64,000 nucleotides of DNA from Cordylochernes scorpioides (taxonomy: Eukaryota > Arthropoda > Arachnida > Pseudoscorpiones > Chernetidae). The translations under genes were made by a program, and so were the position numbers. This document shows, piece by piece, positions 1-11,057 of this stretch; within the stretch, counting starts at the first letter, position 1, and every line of letters begins with the position of its first letter. The DNA lies in assembly GCA_030710605.1 (NCBI GenBank), contig CP092879.1, positions 22,675,784 through 22,739,783 of the forward strand, written 5' to 3'. The notes beneath the pieces were generated by a model. That model was not told the DNA's origin and ran no database searches. It saw only the letters and a list, made by a program, of their open reading frames with translations.

Positions 1-510
1 AAAAGAATTGATGTGACACATTTTCTACATATTTCGATTTAGGGGATATATACAATCTTCAAATGTGTGGATTCATCTGGAATGACACCCTATGTTATTT
101 GTTTTTATTTCAACGGCATTTTTTTTAAATATCAGACGATGCTACACGTTAGATAAATTGTTTATAAATATATAACATAGCAGAAAAATATATTTATTAT
201 CATAATTGAAATATTAATTTGAAATCTTCTGATTCATATTCATAATATATATTTTTTGTTTGTATTTGATTATCTTTAATCGATATAACTATTAAAGAAG
301 AAAGAATAACCGATTTTAAAACAGAACTATGTATATAATTATATAATTTATATATAATTTGTTATTATTTTTTTATTTTTATATAAAAACCTTTTACACA
401 TAGTACAAATAATTATAAATATTGTTATTGTTAATATTCAAAATATTCAAATTTATTATACAAAAATATTTTGTTCATAATATATATATATATATACGAA
501 TATACGAGAT

Positions 511-552
511 ATGACGAGAAAAACTGATATATATCAGTTTTTTTCTCGTCAT
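511..552. repeat. Short near-perfect palindrome
   Basis: The motif ATGACGAGAAAAACTG is followed by an AT core and then its inverse, ending CTCGTCAT, so a hairpin can form. The mirror copy in the right arm lies at about 53230-53272. It sits just upstream of a family A foldback unit. No gene is seen from 1 to 5040; that stretch is AT-rich repeat sequence. Confidence 0.8.
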
Positions 553-599
553 TGAATATAAGCAAAAATATATTTTAAACTTAATTCTATTGACCTTAT

Positions 600-770
600 G
601 TGGCGCTGAGTTTGTTGTTGACACACATTAATATGTTATAATACTTCGATAAAGTTTGGCGTTCAGTAAACTGAAATATTGGTAATATAAATTATATTTT
701 GATCCAATTAATGCATTTTTGTTTAAAGATTTATTGATGGATTGCTCTATTTTCAAAATGTTTTGCATTT
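600..770 (+). repeat. Family A hammerhead-like repeat, single copy
   Basis: It contains the family A core: a GATAAAG box, GGCGTTCAG, then GAAATATTGGTA. It ends with the family's 3' tail, which includes GGATTGCTCTATTTTCAAAA. The stem II equivalent here is only GTTT/AAAC, so this copy is degenerate. The mirror copy lies at about 53020-53190. It probably derives from the same non-autonomous element as 3429-3690 and 21445-22114. Confidence 0.6.
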
Positions 771-1328
771 TTAAAACAAACCTTTACACTTTAATAACAA
801 TTTTTACAATTTTATTCGTTATTTTATTATTTTAATAGAAATGTTAAAAATTAAACTATAGACATATTTAGTTTTTGAAATAAAATACAATTAATTTATT
901 GAAATAATTGAATATTTAAACTTTTTTATACCAGCTTTAATCACAATTATTAGAAATAAAGCATTTTCGAGATTTCTTTAAAGTAAATTAATTAATATTA
1001 AAAATGACATTGTTTTTTTTATATATTCTCGCTCAAGCTATATATCTAAGATTAACCTCAGATTCTCACATAACTATTGTTTTAAATAGATTTCTTTGGA
1101 ATGAAAACAGCTCAAGTTAGCACTTTAGCTTAGATTTTCGAGAATTTCTCCGTTTAAAATGTGTGACAATCCAATTTTATAATTTAACATAATATCATTC
1201 TGATTTGAACATATTAGAATATTTTCTTATGAGAATATTTGTTTCTTAAAGAATTGGATCCCTGAATGATAATTGAGTACTCAGGAACTTAGAATGACAT
1301 ACTAATTTATATAAACAAAAAGGCATAT

Positions 1329-1434
1329 TAAGTAGAACTGCTCTTCACTGAAGGTTAATAACGAGTTTACAAAGTGGGAAGAGGAGCTTCTTTTTAAAAA
1401 GAAGCTCCTCTTCCCACTTTGTAAACTCGTTATT
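1329..1434. mobile_element. Palindromic insertion between 12-bp direct repeats
   Basis: Direct repeats AAAAAGGCATAT at 1317-1328 and 1435-1446 flank an insert that includes a loop-free palindrome of about 80 bp (1356-1435, centre between 1395 and 1396). The right arm carries the empty site near 52463, with one copy of the repeat. The repeat therefore looks like a target site duplication made on insertion. Confidence 0.7.
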
Positions 1435-1725
1435 AAAAAGGCATATATTGGATCAAAATATCATTTATTTTACCAATATTTCAGTTTACTGAACGCCAAC
1501 CTTTTTCAAGGTATTATAACATATTAATGAGTGTCAACAACAAACTCATCGCCACATAACCTGAATAGAATTAAGTTTTAAAATTAGTTTTGCTTATATT
1601 CAATGAAGAGAATTTTTTCTCCTTAAATGCCAAACGCCAAGTGAAATATTGTTAAAATGATCGATATTTTGATCTAATATATGCCTTTTTAATTAAAGAT
1701 TTATTTATGGATTTGTCTATTTTCA
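1435..1725. repeat. Family A foldback unit
   Basis: An inverted family A copy (AAAAAGGCATATATTGG onward, with CCAATATTTCAG and the GAACGCCAACC box) is followed by a more diverged copy in the opposite orientation, ending TATGCCTTTTTAATTAAAG and then the family tail. The two halves can fold back on each other. The mirror copy in the right arm is at about 52213-52480. Confidence 0.65.
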
Positions 1726-1894
1726 ATTATAATGTATATGAAGGTTTTATTGAATCTATAAGAAATATATAAAAATAAGCAGTTATGATAATGATTAAAG
1801 GTATGTGGGCAGCATCTTGCAACTGAAATATCGACGAAATTAAACGTCATATTGAAAAGGATTACAATTTGATAGAATAATATAAAGTATTATT

Positions 1895-2105
1895 CGAAAA
1901 TAGAAGTTTCCTGGCCGGCATTCATATTTCTGTAAAAAATAGATACTTTGGCCAGCTCAAGTTTTATTATATCAACGTGTCAACAAATATCTTTTGTTTT
2001 CGTCAAAGTTCCTAACAAAGAGAAAATACATTTGTTGAAACGTTGAGAAAATAAAACTTGAACTGGCCGAAGTATCAATCTTTTACAGAAATATGGTATT
2101 ATTGT
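1895..2105. repeat. Family E foldback unit
   Basis: Two inverted halves share ATTTCTGTAAAA, ACTTTGGCCAG-like and CAAGTTTTAT boxes and a TTGTTGAAACGTTGA motif. The mirror copy is at about 51790-52020, and a related unit lies at 20785-20925. The GAAACGTT string resembles the end of a hammerhead core, but no matching CTGATGA box is present, so no ribozyme is called. Confidence 0.55.
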
Positions 2106-2340
2106 TAAAATTTCAATTAAAGTATTTTATAAGTGTGTAAGGTTGTTATTAAAGTGAAAGGTTTTATATTAAACTGTGAAAAACCTTTAGAGTAACATCT
2201 TATCCACTAAATATACATTAAGCAACGGATCTTGGTTCATCATTCTAGTCCAAAACTTTGACATGAAATATTTCAAGTTAAAATGTATATTTATTATATA
2301 AAAATGTTATTTTGTTTTTATATTATAATTTCTAGCATAT

Positions 2341-2410
2341 AATACTCTGTGGGATTAACCGCCAGATATAAACCTATTGTTGTTGTTTCCCGTTGGCCGG
2401 CTTAAATATT
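2341..2410 (-). repeat. Family K repeat fragment
   Basis: On the minus strand this reads GGCCAACGGGAAACAACAAC, then a GGTTTATA box, then TCTGGCGGTTAATCC. Related copies are at about 3700-3905 (+), 19215-19320 (-), 27470-27565 (+), 33650-33750 (+), 51590-51650 (+) and 60580-60690 (-). It is an unidentified interspersed repeat with no coding capacity. Confidence 0.6.
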
Positions 2411-3428
2411 TCTGTAGATATGTAAACATGTAATCTTTTAATTTCTTTATTTTTAACGCTTCAAAATAAGTATTTCTTCTTAAATTATTCCGTTTGCACA
2501 ATTGAGCAATTATATTTGTATTCACGGCCTAAAACTATTGTATATATGTATGTATAGACAAATGTAAAGGCATATACAGCGCAAATGTCCCTAGGGGGAC
2601 ATAGCACTATAAATTGAAATTATATTTTCATAACATCAAAATTAAATTTGTATTCAACAAAAAAAAAATGATTTGTTTTTTTATATCATATAAAAACAAT
2701 ATTCAAATATTTGTTGAAAATAAAATATGAAAAAATGTAACATGGACTAAATTGTATATTTTTTACAATTTTTTTTCTTAAGCTTAATTCCATAACTTTA
2801 AAAATAATTTGTGGTTTTGAAAAAATTAATTATTTGAGGGTAAAAAATTATGAATTTTGTAAATCTATTTTTTCAAATTAAGTTTGAAAAAATAAAAATG
2901 ATAAATTGTTTTTCTTTACCTTTAAAAATAATATTTTTAAATATTAATTTAGCCATTAATATTTTCGAACGTCAAAAGAAAATCTGCCCCTTTGAGAAAA
3001 TACATTAATTTCCTTTGATAAATTTATCATTTCGTCCTTTGAAGCATATATATATAGATGTCAAACAAAAACTATTTTTCTAAGCATGTTTATTCTATTA
3101 TTTATTAATAAATATTTCGACTAATTTTCTCATTTGAAAAATGTTTTTATTTTTAAAATATTTATATTTTCTTTTATATATATTATATTAAATATTTCTG
3201 TTGATTTTTGAATTAGAGTTATAGAATTATTACTTGTTGATTATTTGTTGGATACATGAGTATTTTATGATATTGTTTTGCAGTTGTATGAACAGAATAA
3301 TAAAAATAGCTCAGAAATAGTTTAATTGAGCTTATGGAATATAAAATACATAATTAAGGAAGAAATACCTGATTTGAGGCGTAAAGAAGAAAATAAAAGA
3401 TTACATATTTACATATTGCATTTTTTAT

Positions 3429-3690
3429 TTAAAAAGGCATATATTGAATCAAATTATTATTTTATTTTGCCAATATTTCAGTTGGCTGAACCTTTATCAA
3501 GGTATTATAACATATCAATGTGTGTTGCCAACATTGTTGTATTTTGTTGACACACATTAATAGGTTATAATACCTTGATAAAGGTTGGCGTTCAGCCAAC
3601 TGAAATATTGGTAAAATAAAATAATATTTTGATCCAATATATGCCTTTTTAATTAAATATTCATTTATGGATTGCTTTATTTTTAAAATA
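3429..3690. repeat. Family A foldback unit, complete in left arm
   Basis: The unit begins with AAAAAGGCATATATTG and holds an inverted CCAATATTTCAG...GAACC half. It then has a forward half ending ATATATGCCTTTTTAATT and GGATTGC. In the right arm only the first half survives (about 43113-43215), joined directly to the sequence that follows 3905 here. One arm has therefore gained or lost about 380 bp. Confidence 0.7.
3571..3613 (+). ncRNA. Hammerhead-like ribozyme motif, family A
   Basis: The order is TACC, then TTGATAA, an AGGTTGGC/GCCAACT hairpin with loop GTTCA, then GAAATATT and GGTA. TACC pairs with GGTA as a stem I equivalent. This is the domain order of a type I hammerhead (stem I, core, stem II, GAAA, minimal stem III, cleavage triplet). 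The core is TTGATAA rather than CTGANGA. A U3-A8 pair could replace C3-G8, but activity is unproven. Confidence 0.45.
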
Positions 3691-3699
3691 TTTACATAT

Positions 3700-3905
3700 C
3701 TACAAAAAGATTTGAAGCGGGCAACGTGAAACAACAACGGAATTATTATTGCCTTCGCCCGCACAAGTCTCAGTGGAGACTTTTCCGGGCACTATATGTG
3801 AAACAACAACAATGGGTTTTTATAGGGAAAGCCGCGACATCTGGCGGTCGACTTTGGCATAGATATATCTTCCTCGGCTATGTAACTGATATTGTTCAAG
3901 TTAAT
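3700..3905 (+). repeat. Family K/H repeat, left arm only
   Basis: It contains AAACAACAACAATGGG, a GGTTTTTATAGGG box and CGACATCTGGCGGTCGAC. Upstream is a CGCCCGCACAAGTC...GTGGAGACTTTTCC segment that recurs at 22580-22620 and 30340-30370. It is absent from the equivalent right-arm position. A 64-residue reading frame here is not supported as a gene. Confidence 0.55.
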
Positions 3906-4036
3906 GTACCTTCATTCTAAATTGATTAGTAAAAATGTAAACTAGTTTAAAGCGCGTATGCTTCTTTTCAAAATAATAAAATAATTATATATTGTTCAAC
4001 AGCATTCAAATAAAACAATTTTGTATTAAAATTACA

Positions 4037-4128
4037 AATATATTCTCACAATGAGTATCTTTTTATTTAAAAAACGCTAGCTTTCAAGCATTTTTTAAAT
4101 AAAAAGATACTCATTGTGAGAATATATT
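4037..4128. repeat. Hairpin repeat
   Basis: Arms of about 38 bp (AATATATTCTCACAATGAGT onward) surround a loop containing CGCTAGCTTTCAAGC. The mirror copy lies at 42891-42980. A related half-copy with CACAATGAGTGCATTT is at about 16710-16755, and its mirror at about 36265-36310. This is a small non-coding foldback family. Confidence 0.75.
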
Positions 4129-5040
4129 TTTAATTTTAATACTTTTTTCACCATTTTATCATGAATAGAGAAAACAATTTTGTACTGCCTTTACTGCATT
4201 CCTAAGTAAAATAGTTAAATTTTTCAACAAACGATGAGGCACTTAATAATCTTGTTTGATATATTTTAAAATTGAATTAAAATATTAGTTTTTTTTTATC
4301 GAATGACAGTAATATTTACTATTTATGAATTAATATCGAAAAAATGCTCATTTATGTAATGTTTGCATTGAACCTAAAAGGTTATGCATTTTTTAAAATA
4401 AATTATATACTTGAAAAAATAATTTAAGATCTTTTACACTTTAATTACAACAATTTTATTTTGAATCTATGTTTCTGATATTTATTACATATTTTACCAA
4501 TATTTAACTATAAATACGTAATTTTAATATAAATACTTTTATATTGTAATTGCAATAGGTTTATTTTAAATATTTTTATTTATTTTAATTAAGCAATAGT
4601 ATAGGATTTAATTGAGATTTCCTACATGTAAAGTTAATTGATGTTTTTTTTTTCATGCGGCTGATTATATTTTCCAGCTACAAGCTGTTTCCCATCTTCA
4701 TCTCTTTTCATTGATATTGTTTTAAATCGATTTTTGATGTTGAATGAAAACAGTTATCGTTTTGGTTTCGATATTTATCCATTGTATTTGTGACAAACTA
4801 AAATTTTCTATTTAACATAATATAATTCAAATTTGAAATTATTTATTAGTTTGGAAGGTTAATATTAGTTCTGTAGCGATTCACAAATATTTATTTTCAT
4901 GTTATCACTATATGTTTTAATTTGTTTAATAATTATTTAATTTAAATATTAAATTAAAATATTCATCTTATAAATATATGATGATCTCTAATAAAATATA
5001 CTTTATTAGAATTATATAAATTAACATTAATATCACCTTA

Positions 5041-6228
5041 TTTTTTATTTTATTATCATTTACAAAGCACGCGATATCCGTCTTGGATATTTGCATGCAT
5101 ACACAAGTTTGGGAGCTTATTTACAGTAATTATTAATATGAAATTAGTTATTATAATAGAAATTATTAACATATTTGTCAGTTAGTTAACGATTTAATTA
5201 CCCTATAATGAATATTAGTGAACATCACATAAGAACAGAAATTTAGAGCTATTTACAGCATATAACTATATTACAGCCCAGGCCATCTATTACTAAAAAA
5301 CATTCTACAAAATCTATTAAAATTTATATACATATATCTATTATTAACTATTTGATTTAGACAATTTATATTTATTTGATTTTTGACTCTCAAGTCCTCT
5401 ACAAGTCGACAGTCCGTTAAAATATGTATAGGATTTTCTTCTTCTGCACCACATGAGCATTTAGGCGAATCCGTCTTTCTGACTTTGTACAAATATGATC
5501 TAAAGTTACCGTGTCCAGTAAAAAATTGGACATTGTAAAAATTTGGCTTGACATATTTGGGTATTTGGGAATCAGTGAAGAAGGACTTGAAAATGGTATT
5601 AGTCTTCTCATAGTATTTCTGCAATTTTTCCCTTATGTAATTAGAAATTATATTCCTACTTGAAGAGTCAAATCGGTTGTAATTTATTTCGGTTTTCAAC
5701 ATGTTAGATTCAATATATTCAGTAAGTTTGGGGACTTGTGCAAGTATATGTGTACAATCCGATGATGTTGTACTGTAGGCCTGTATACAATGTTTTAATA
5801 TACTATATTGAAGAGAATTAAGTTTGTCTTTAGACTTTTTGTTTATGAATGGATACCATATTGGATAACCATAAGTAATTGTACTTCGATATAATGTATT
5901 ATACAATATCAGTCTTCGTCTAAAGTCCAGACCCCATGCTTTCTTTGTCAGGCCAAATAGGTATCCACTAGCTCTAGTTACCTTTATGATCATTTCATTA
6001 ACGTGAGGCGTGAAGTCCAGTTTGCTTCTGACTCGGTGATTTTTTATAGTCACTCCTAGAATCTTAAGTTCTTCAACCGGTTTAATTAACTTGCTACCTG
6101 AGACTATTATATCGCTATTGCATTTATATAAATATAATATTTTTGTTTTTTCATCTGACAATTTTAATTTACGACTTTCACACCACTTATTGATTTTTCT
6201 TAATACATTATCTATTGTATTTCTTAGT
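5041..6228 (-). mobile_element. 5'-truncated LINE insertion, left arm only
   Basis: The right arm passes from its equivalent of 5035 straight to its equivalent of 6228, with only a short CA repeat at 41953-41975 between. This defines an insertion. The T-rich run at 5041-5055 is consistent with the poly(A) tail of a minus-strand LINE, and coding sequence on that strand confirms the orientation. Its 5' part is missing, as is usual after incomplete target-primed reverse transcription. No clear target duplication is seen. Confidence 0.75.
5271..6228 (-). pseudogene. Jockey-type LINE reverse transcriptase, C-terminal fragment
   Basis: An open frame of about 296 residues covers the end of the RT domain. 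It includes ELKILGVTIKNHRV, equivalent to the conserved LGV block, and a segment typical of the region after RT (RRRLILYNTLYRSTITYGYP). Near the C-terminus is a cysteine-histidine motif, CSCG...HILTDC, characteristic of jockey and R1 clade ORF2 proteins. The endonuclease and the catalytic YxDD part of RT are absent because the insertion is 5'-truncated. The apparent first methionine is internal to the original protein. The frame is open but cannot encode a functional enzyme. Assignment to the non-LTR class is firm; the exact clade is less so. Confidence 0.75.
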
Positions 6229-6669
6229 TGTTGTCATAATAATATAATAAAAATAATTATATATCATTCTAAATCTAAATCATATAATATATAAATAATT
6301 ATACTATAATATACCAAACACATATATCTAACATTTTATGATATAGAAATGATATTTACCACGACACAGAATAAAAAAGAAAATCAACATGTGGTATACA
6401 ACAATACTTTTGATAATTTGTAATAAATTGCCACGTTTTTATTTTTAAAACGCTAATTTTAGTTTAGTAAAACTTTATTTTTAAAGTTTATTATTTTAAA
6501 AGTGAAATGTTTGTTAATGAAATAGACATTTTGCCTAAACTCATTTATTGCTGCTTTCTTTTACAAGCCATTTGTTTATGTGTATTTTTACATATCGTTT
6601 TTATTGAGTTTTTACTAATTTAGTATGTACATCATTGACTTTTAATGAATGGAAAAAGAAATTGAAAAT

Positions 6670-6864
6670 TGTTAAAATGGCAATTCTCTCGGATTTCATG
6701 ATATAATTGTTTTGACCAGTGACCGGTTACTCTGTGGTGTGTTGCGGTGTATATATAGATGGATGTCTTGGTTAGTTAGTTAGTTGTGTTATCTTACCGT
6801 GATCGGTTTAATAAAAATCCTCCGGTGTTCAGTGCCCTCTCATATCTTCCTCCTTTATTCAACA
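6670..6864 (+). repeat. Copia 5' LTR
   Basis: The LTR starts TGTTAAAATGG and ends TTATTCAACA. It includes a TATA-like box (TATATATAGA, about 6750) and an AATAAAAAT polyadenylation-like signal near 6811, the expected promoter and 3'-end signals. Length is about 195 bp, which is short and typical of Copia elements. Confidence 0.88.
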
Positions 6865-6880
6865 GGTTATGGGCCCAGGA
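6865..6880 (+). promoter_or_regulatory. Copia primer-binding site
   Basis: GGTTATGGGCCCAGG directly follows the 5' LTR. It matches the primer-binding site type of Drosophila copia, which uses an internal fragment of initiator tRNA-Met (recalled from the family literature, not computed here). Confidence 0.75.
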
Positions 6881-6919
6881 TTACTTTAAAGAAATTGTAG
6901 CATCAAGAAAGTATTCAAA

Positions 6920-9900
6920 ATGTCAAGCCTTTATCAAATCGAAAAATTAAATTCAGAAAATTATGAGACATGGAAGATGCAAATGAAGATTATTCTAATT
7001 CATTCCGAACTTTGGGATTATGCAAATAGCATAAGAATCAAGCCTGAAACCGAAGTAGAATCCAACGAATGGGAGAAGAACGACCAGAAGGCGCTAGCAA
7101 CTATAGTCCTAAGTTTAAGTCCTCCAGAAATAATACACGTGAAGAGATGTAAAACTTCTGCAGAGGCATGGAAGCTTTTAAATGAAGTGCATCAGCCAAA
7201 AGGACCTGCAACGAAGGTGTTTCTTACGAAACAGTTGATATTATTGAAAATGAAACCAAATGAAAGGATGCAGGATTATCTCAACAAATTTAGCAGTTTG
7301 GCTGACAAGTTGAGTGAAATGGATGCACAAGTCCCAGAAGACTTCCTTTCCATCCTTCTGTTGTGTAGCCTTCCCGAGAGTTATGAGGGTTTTAGAACTG
7401 CCATTGAAACTAGGGACAAGTTGCCGAACTTTGAAACTTTAAAAGTAAAAATGCTGGAGGAGGCAATCCGACAAACTGAATTAAATGGTACAACCGATTC
7501 TGAAGAAAAGGTATTCTTTGGTAATACGGAAAGAAAGCCTTTCTCAAGTACATCGAAGCCAAAGGCGAAAGGATTCCCATTTAACTGCCACTTCTGTGGG
7601 AAAAAGGGACATAAAGCTGCCGACTGCAGAAAAAGAAAATCCAGGAACCCTAAAACTGAAATGGTTGCATCATTAGGAATCGAATGTTTAAACAAACTTG
7701 ATGCAAACGAGTGGTGCTTGGATAGTGGTGCAACTGCCCACATGTGTAGCACAAAGAGATCATTCACTTATTTTGAAGACACTGCACCAGTAAAAATTAC
7801 ACTGGCAGATGGTCAATTCATTGAAGCTATAGGAAAGGGGAATGTAAAATTGGATTGTAAAACCAATACTGGAACTGTAACCCTATCCTTAGAAGATGTG
7901 CTGTTTGTACCTAGATTAAATGGAAATCTATTTTCTATCAGTAAGTGCACAAGTAAATTTAATATTGTAAATTTCAAGTACAGAAAGGCTGAAATAGTGA
8001 ATTTGCATACAAAAATTTGCATACAGGCCTATGAAAGGAATGGACTTTACATCTTAAGTCAAATTAATTGTCCTAAGGCATTAGCGACAAGAGAAATTTG
8101 CATAGCTGGAGAGAAAAATTACGAAAAATGGCACAGTAGATTTGGCCATTTAAATTTGCAAGATCTCAAAAAGCTAAAAATGCAAAATATTGTATACGGC
8201 CTGCCAATTTTTGATGTTAAAAATTTTACCTGTGAAGTTTGTTTGAAAGGTAAACAAACACGGCTACCTTTTCAGAAAGAGTCTTTTACGAGAGCAAGGG
8301 AACCACTGGAGCTGATCCATACTGATATTTGTGGTCCCATGAGAACAAAATCATTGGGTGGCGCCCTTTATTTTTCAACATTTATTGATGACTTCTCAGG
8401 ATTTATCTTCACATTTATAATGAAATCAAGAAGTGAAGTATTCAAAGGATTTAGAATATTCAAAAATTATGCTGAGAAACAAACCGGAAAAAGGTTGAAA
8501 TGTATTAGGAATGATAATGCGCCTGAATACCTTAGCAAAGAGTTCAAAGATTACCTAGAAGGAGAAGGTATAGGACGTCAGCTCTCTGTCGAATATACAC
8601 CTCAACAGAACGGTGTCGCTGAAAGAGCGAATAGAACTCTACTGGATATGACTAGGTGCTTCATGGTCGAAGGTGATTTACCTGAAACTTTATGGGCTGA
8701 ATTGATACATACATCAACTTTTATCAGAAATAGATGCCCGAGAAATAACGATTGTAAAACTCCACATGAGTTATTTACCAAAAGAAAACCTGTAGTTTCT
8801 CATTTAAAAATTATAGGAAGTAAATCGTTTGCCGTGAATAATAGGCCGAATAGATCTAAATTCGCACCTCGCAGTGAGGAATACAAGTTAATAGGGTATT
8901 TCACAGAATCTAAGGCATACAGACTTTGGAAGCCTGGTACACGTACAATTATAAAAAGTAGAGATGTACGTTTTATTGAACCAGAATTATCAAGAATTCG
9001 GAATGATGTCATTGAAATCGAGGTTAGTCCACAAAAAGATCCTTTTGTCAAGGAAATTCCTCTAGTTGAAGAAAAGGGAAGCACGTCCGAAGCTAAATCA
9101 CAAACTGAAATTGAAAGTGAATCGGATCTAGAGATGTCTGATTTAGTGGACGAGCCGTCAGAAAGTGAAGTGGTCATTTCAAGAAGAGGAAGAGGACGAC
9201 CAAGATATATTAGAACAGGAAAACCTGGCCGACCAAGAAAGGAGTACCCTACAGCCAATTTATCCACGCAAGAATTTTCAGAAGTGAAGTACTCCCCAGA
9301 TCCAAAAGACGCAGAGGAAGCGCTGTCTGGAAAAGATTCTTATTTTTGGAAGAAAGCAATGGAGGAAGAGTTTGATTCCTTGATTGAGAACAAAACTTGG
9401 GAATTGGTTGATCCCCCTAAGAATCGAAACATCATAGGAACCAAATGGGTATTCAAAACGAAATGCAATAGTGATGGTTCTGTTGAGCGCCATAAGGCTC
9501 GCCTGGTAGCAAAAGGCTATTCACAGCAGTACGGAATAGACTACGAGGAAACTTTTGCCCCAGTAGTGCGCCAAAGTACTATTAGAATGTTTTTGGCCTT
9601 AGCTGTTGAATACAACTTGATACTCCATCAGATGGACGTTCAATCTGCTTATTTAAATGGAGAAATTAAAGAAGAAATTTTCATGACACAGCCGGAAAAC
9701 TTCGTCTCAAGAAAATATCCAGAGAAGGTATGTCGACTCAAGAAGGCCATTTATGGGTTAAAACAAGCTGGAATAGTTTGGCATGAAAAGCTTGACAATG
9801 AATTAAAGAATTTGGGACTGAAGCAACTTCAATCTGACAATTGTGTCTATATCAAGCATGATGAAGGTATTCTCCTGGTGGCAATCTATGTTGATGATCT

Positions 9901-10843
9901 GATAATTGCGGCTGAAAGAGAAGACACGTTGAAATCCTTTAAAGAAAGTATGAAAAGAATATTCAAAATAAAGGATCTTGGAGGGATAAATTGTTGCCTG
10001 GGTATAAGGATACAAATGAAAGAGGATGGTTCAATATCCATAGATCAAGAGAGATATATTGAAGAACTTCTGGCGAAATATAGGATGAAAGAGGCAAAGC
10101 CTATTTCTACACCCATGGACTCGAACTCCAAGTTAACAAAAATTTCATCTATAGAAGGTGAGAATGAGCCAGTGAAAAAGGTAGAATACCAATCACTGAT
10201 TGGATCATTGATATATCTCTCAGTGTCGACAAGGCCCGATATAGCCTATGCAGTTAGTGCTTTGGGACAGTTCAGTAATGATCCTAGGAGACAGCACTGG
10301 AATGCTGCCAAGCGTGTCCTCCGCTATTTGAAAGGCACCTCATGTTTGAGGATTACCTACAGAAAATCAAATGAGGCTCTTCATGGTTATGCCGACGCTG
10401 ATTGGGGTGGAAACCTCGTGGATAGAAAATCTCATACGGGAATTGTTTACTTTTTGGCAAGAGGTCCAATAGCCTGGGAATCGAAGAAGCAGCAGACTGT
10501 CACTCTTTCGAGCACAGAATCTGAGTACATCGCACTTTGTGAAGCAGGAAAGGAGGCAGTCTACCTTAGAGCGCTGTTGGAAGAGATGGGATTTGGTGAA
10601 TTGCTGAATGGACCGACTGTTCTGAAGACGGATAACCAGGGTGCTCAACAGCTGGCGAGAAATCCGGTTTATCATGCCAGAACTAAGCATATTGACATCA
10701 AATGGCATTACATCAGAAGCATTTGCAGCGATGGACTTGTCGAGGTCGTCCACACACCAACCCAAGAAAATGTTGCCGACATCCTTACTAAAGGCCTACC
10801 AAGGTTTTTGTATGAAAAACACGTCACTGGATTTGGAATGTAG
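6920..10843 (+). CDS. Copia Gag-Pol polyprotein
   Basis: A single 1307-residue frame, full length for the family. The order is Gag, then a CCHC knuckle (C223, C226, H231, C236). Aspartic protease follows (D268-S-G), then GAG-pre-integrase (HSRFGHLN, about 405-412) and integrase with D469, D532 and E568. Reverse transcriptase has YVDD at 990-993. RNase H has the ADADWGG block (1158-1164), E1200, D1238 and the TKHIDIKWHYIRS tail. Integrase before RT is diagnostic of Ty1/Copia. The start is the first ATG after the primer-binding site. Residues 755-774 carry two GRPR cores resembling AT-hooks. No frameshift or stop is present, so the element may be active. It would make RNA, package it and integrate cDNA. 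Confidence 0.95.
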   Translation: MSSLYQIEKLNSENYETWKMQMKIILIHSELWDYANSIRIKPETEVESNEWEKNDQKALATIVLSLSPPEIIHVKRCKTSAEAWKLLNEVHQPKGPATKVFLTKQLILLKMKPNERMQDYLNKFSSLADKLSEMDAQVPEDFLSILLLCSLPESYEGFRTAIETRDKLPNFETLKVKMLEEAIRQTELNGTTDSEEKVFFGNTERKPFSSTSKPKAKGFPFNCHFCGKKGHKAADCRKRKSRNPKTEMVASLGIECLNKLDANEWCLDSGATAHMCSTKRSFTYFEDTAPVKITLADGQFIEAIGKGNVKLDCKTNTGTVTLSLEDVLFVPRLNGNLFSISKCTSKFNIVNFKYRKAEIVNLHTKICIQAYERNGLYILSQINCPKALATREICIAGEKNYEKWHSRFGHLNLQDLKKLKMQNIVYGLPIFDVKNFTCEVCLKGKQTRLPFQKESFTRAREPLELIHTDICGPMRTKSLGGALYFSTFIDDFSGFIFTFIMKSRSEVFKGFRIFKNYAEKQTGKRLKCIRNDNAPEYLSKEFKDYLEGEGIGRQLSVEYTPQQNGVAERANRTLLDMTRCFMVEGDLPETLWAELIHTSTFIRNRCPRNNDCKTPHELFTKRKPVVSHLKIIGSKSFAVNNRPNRSKFAPRSEEYKLIGYFTESKAYRLWKPGTRTIIKSRDVRFIEPELSRIRNDVIEIEVSPQKDPFVKEIPLVEEKGSTSEAKSQTEIESESDLEMSDLVDEPSESEVVISRRGRGRPRYIRTGKPGRPRKEYPTANLSTQEFSEVKYSPDPKDAEEALSGKDSYFWKKAMEEEFDSLIENKTWELVDPPKNRNIIGTKWVFKTKCNSDGSVERHKARLVAKGYSQQYGIDYEETFAPVVRQSTIRMFLALAVEYNLILHQMDVQSAYLNGEIKEEIFMTQPENFVSRKYPEKVCRLKKAIYGLKQAGIVWHEKLDNELKNLGLKQLQSDNCVYIKHDEGILLVAIYVDDLIIAAEREDTLKSFKESMKRIFKIKDLGGINCCLGIRIQMKEDGSISIDQERYIEELLAKYRMKEAKPISTPMDSNSKLTKISSIEGENEPVKKVEYQSLIGSLIYLSVSTRPDIAYAVSALGQFSNDPRRQHWNAAKRVLRYLKGTSCLRITYRKSNEALHGYADADWGGNLVDRKSHTGIVYFLARGPIAWESKKQQTVTLSSTESEYIALCEAGKEAVYLRALLEEMGFGELLNGPTVLKTDNQGAQQLARNPVYHARTKHIDIKWHYIRSICSDGLVEVVHTPTQENVADILTKGLPRFLYEKHVTGFGM

Positions 10844-10866
10844 AAATCTGATGAATTGAGAGGAAG

Positions 10867-11057
10867 TGTTAAAATGGCAATTCTCTCGGATTTCATGATA
10901 TAATTGTTTTGACCAGTGACCGGTTACTCTGTGGTGTGTTGCGGTGTATATATAGATGGATGTCTTGGTTAGTTAGTTAGTTGTATTATCTTACCGTGAT
11001 CGGTTTAATAAAAATCCTCCGGTGTTCAGTGCCCTCTCCTATCTTCCTCCTTTATTC
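10867..11057 (+). repeat. Copia 3' LTR with altered end
   Basis: It matches the 5' LTR from TGTTAAAATGG to CTTTATTC. The 5' copy then ends AACA, whereas this copy runs into CTCCT and Gypsy LTR sequence. The terminal CA is therefore not preserved here. Confidence 0.85.
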
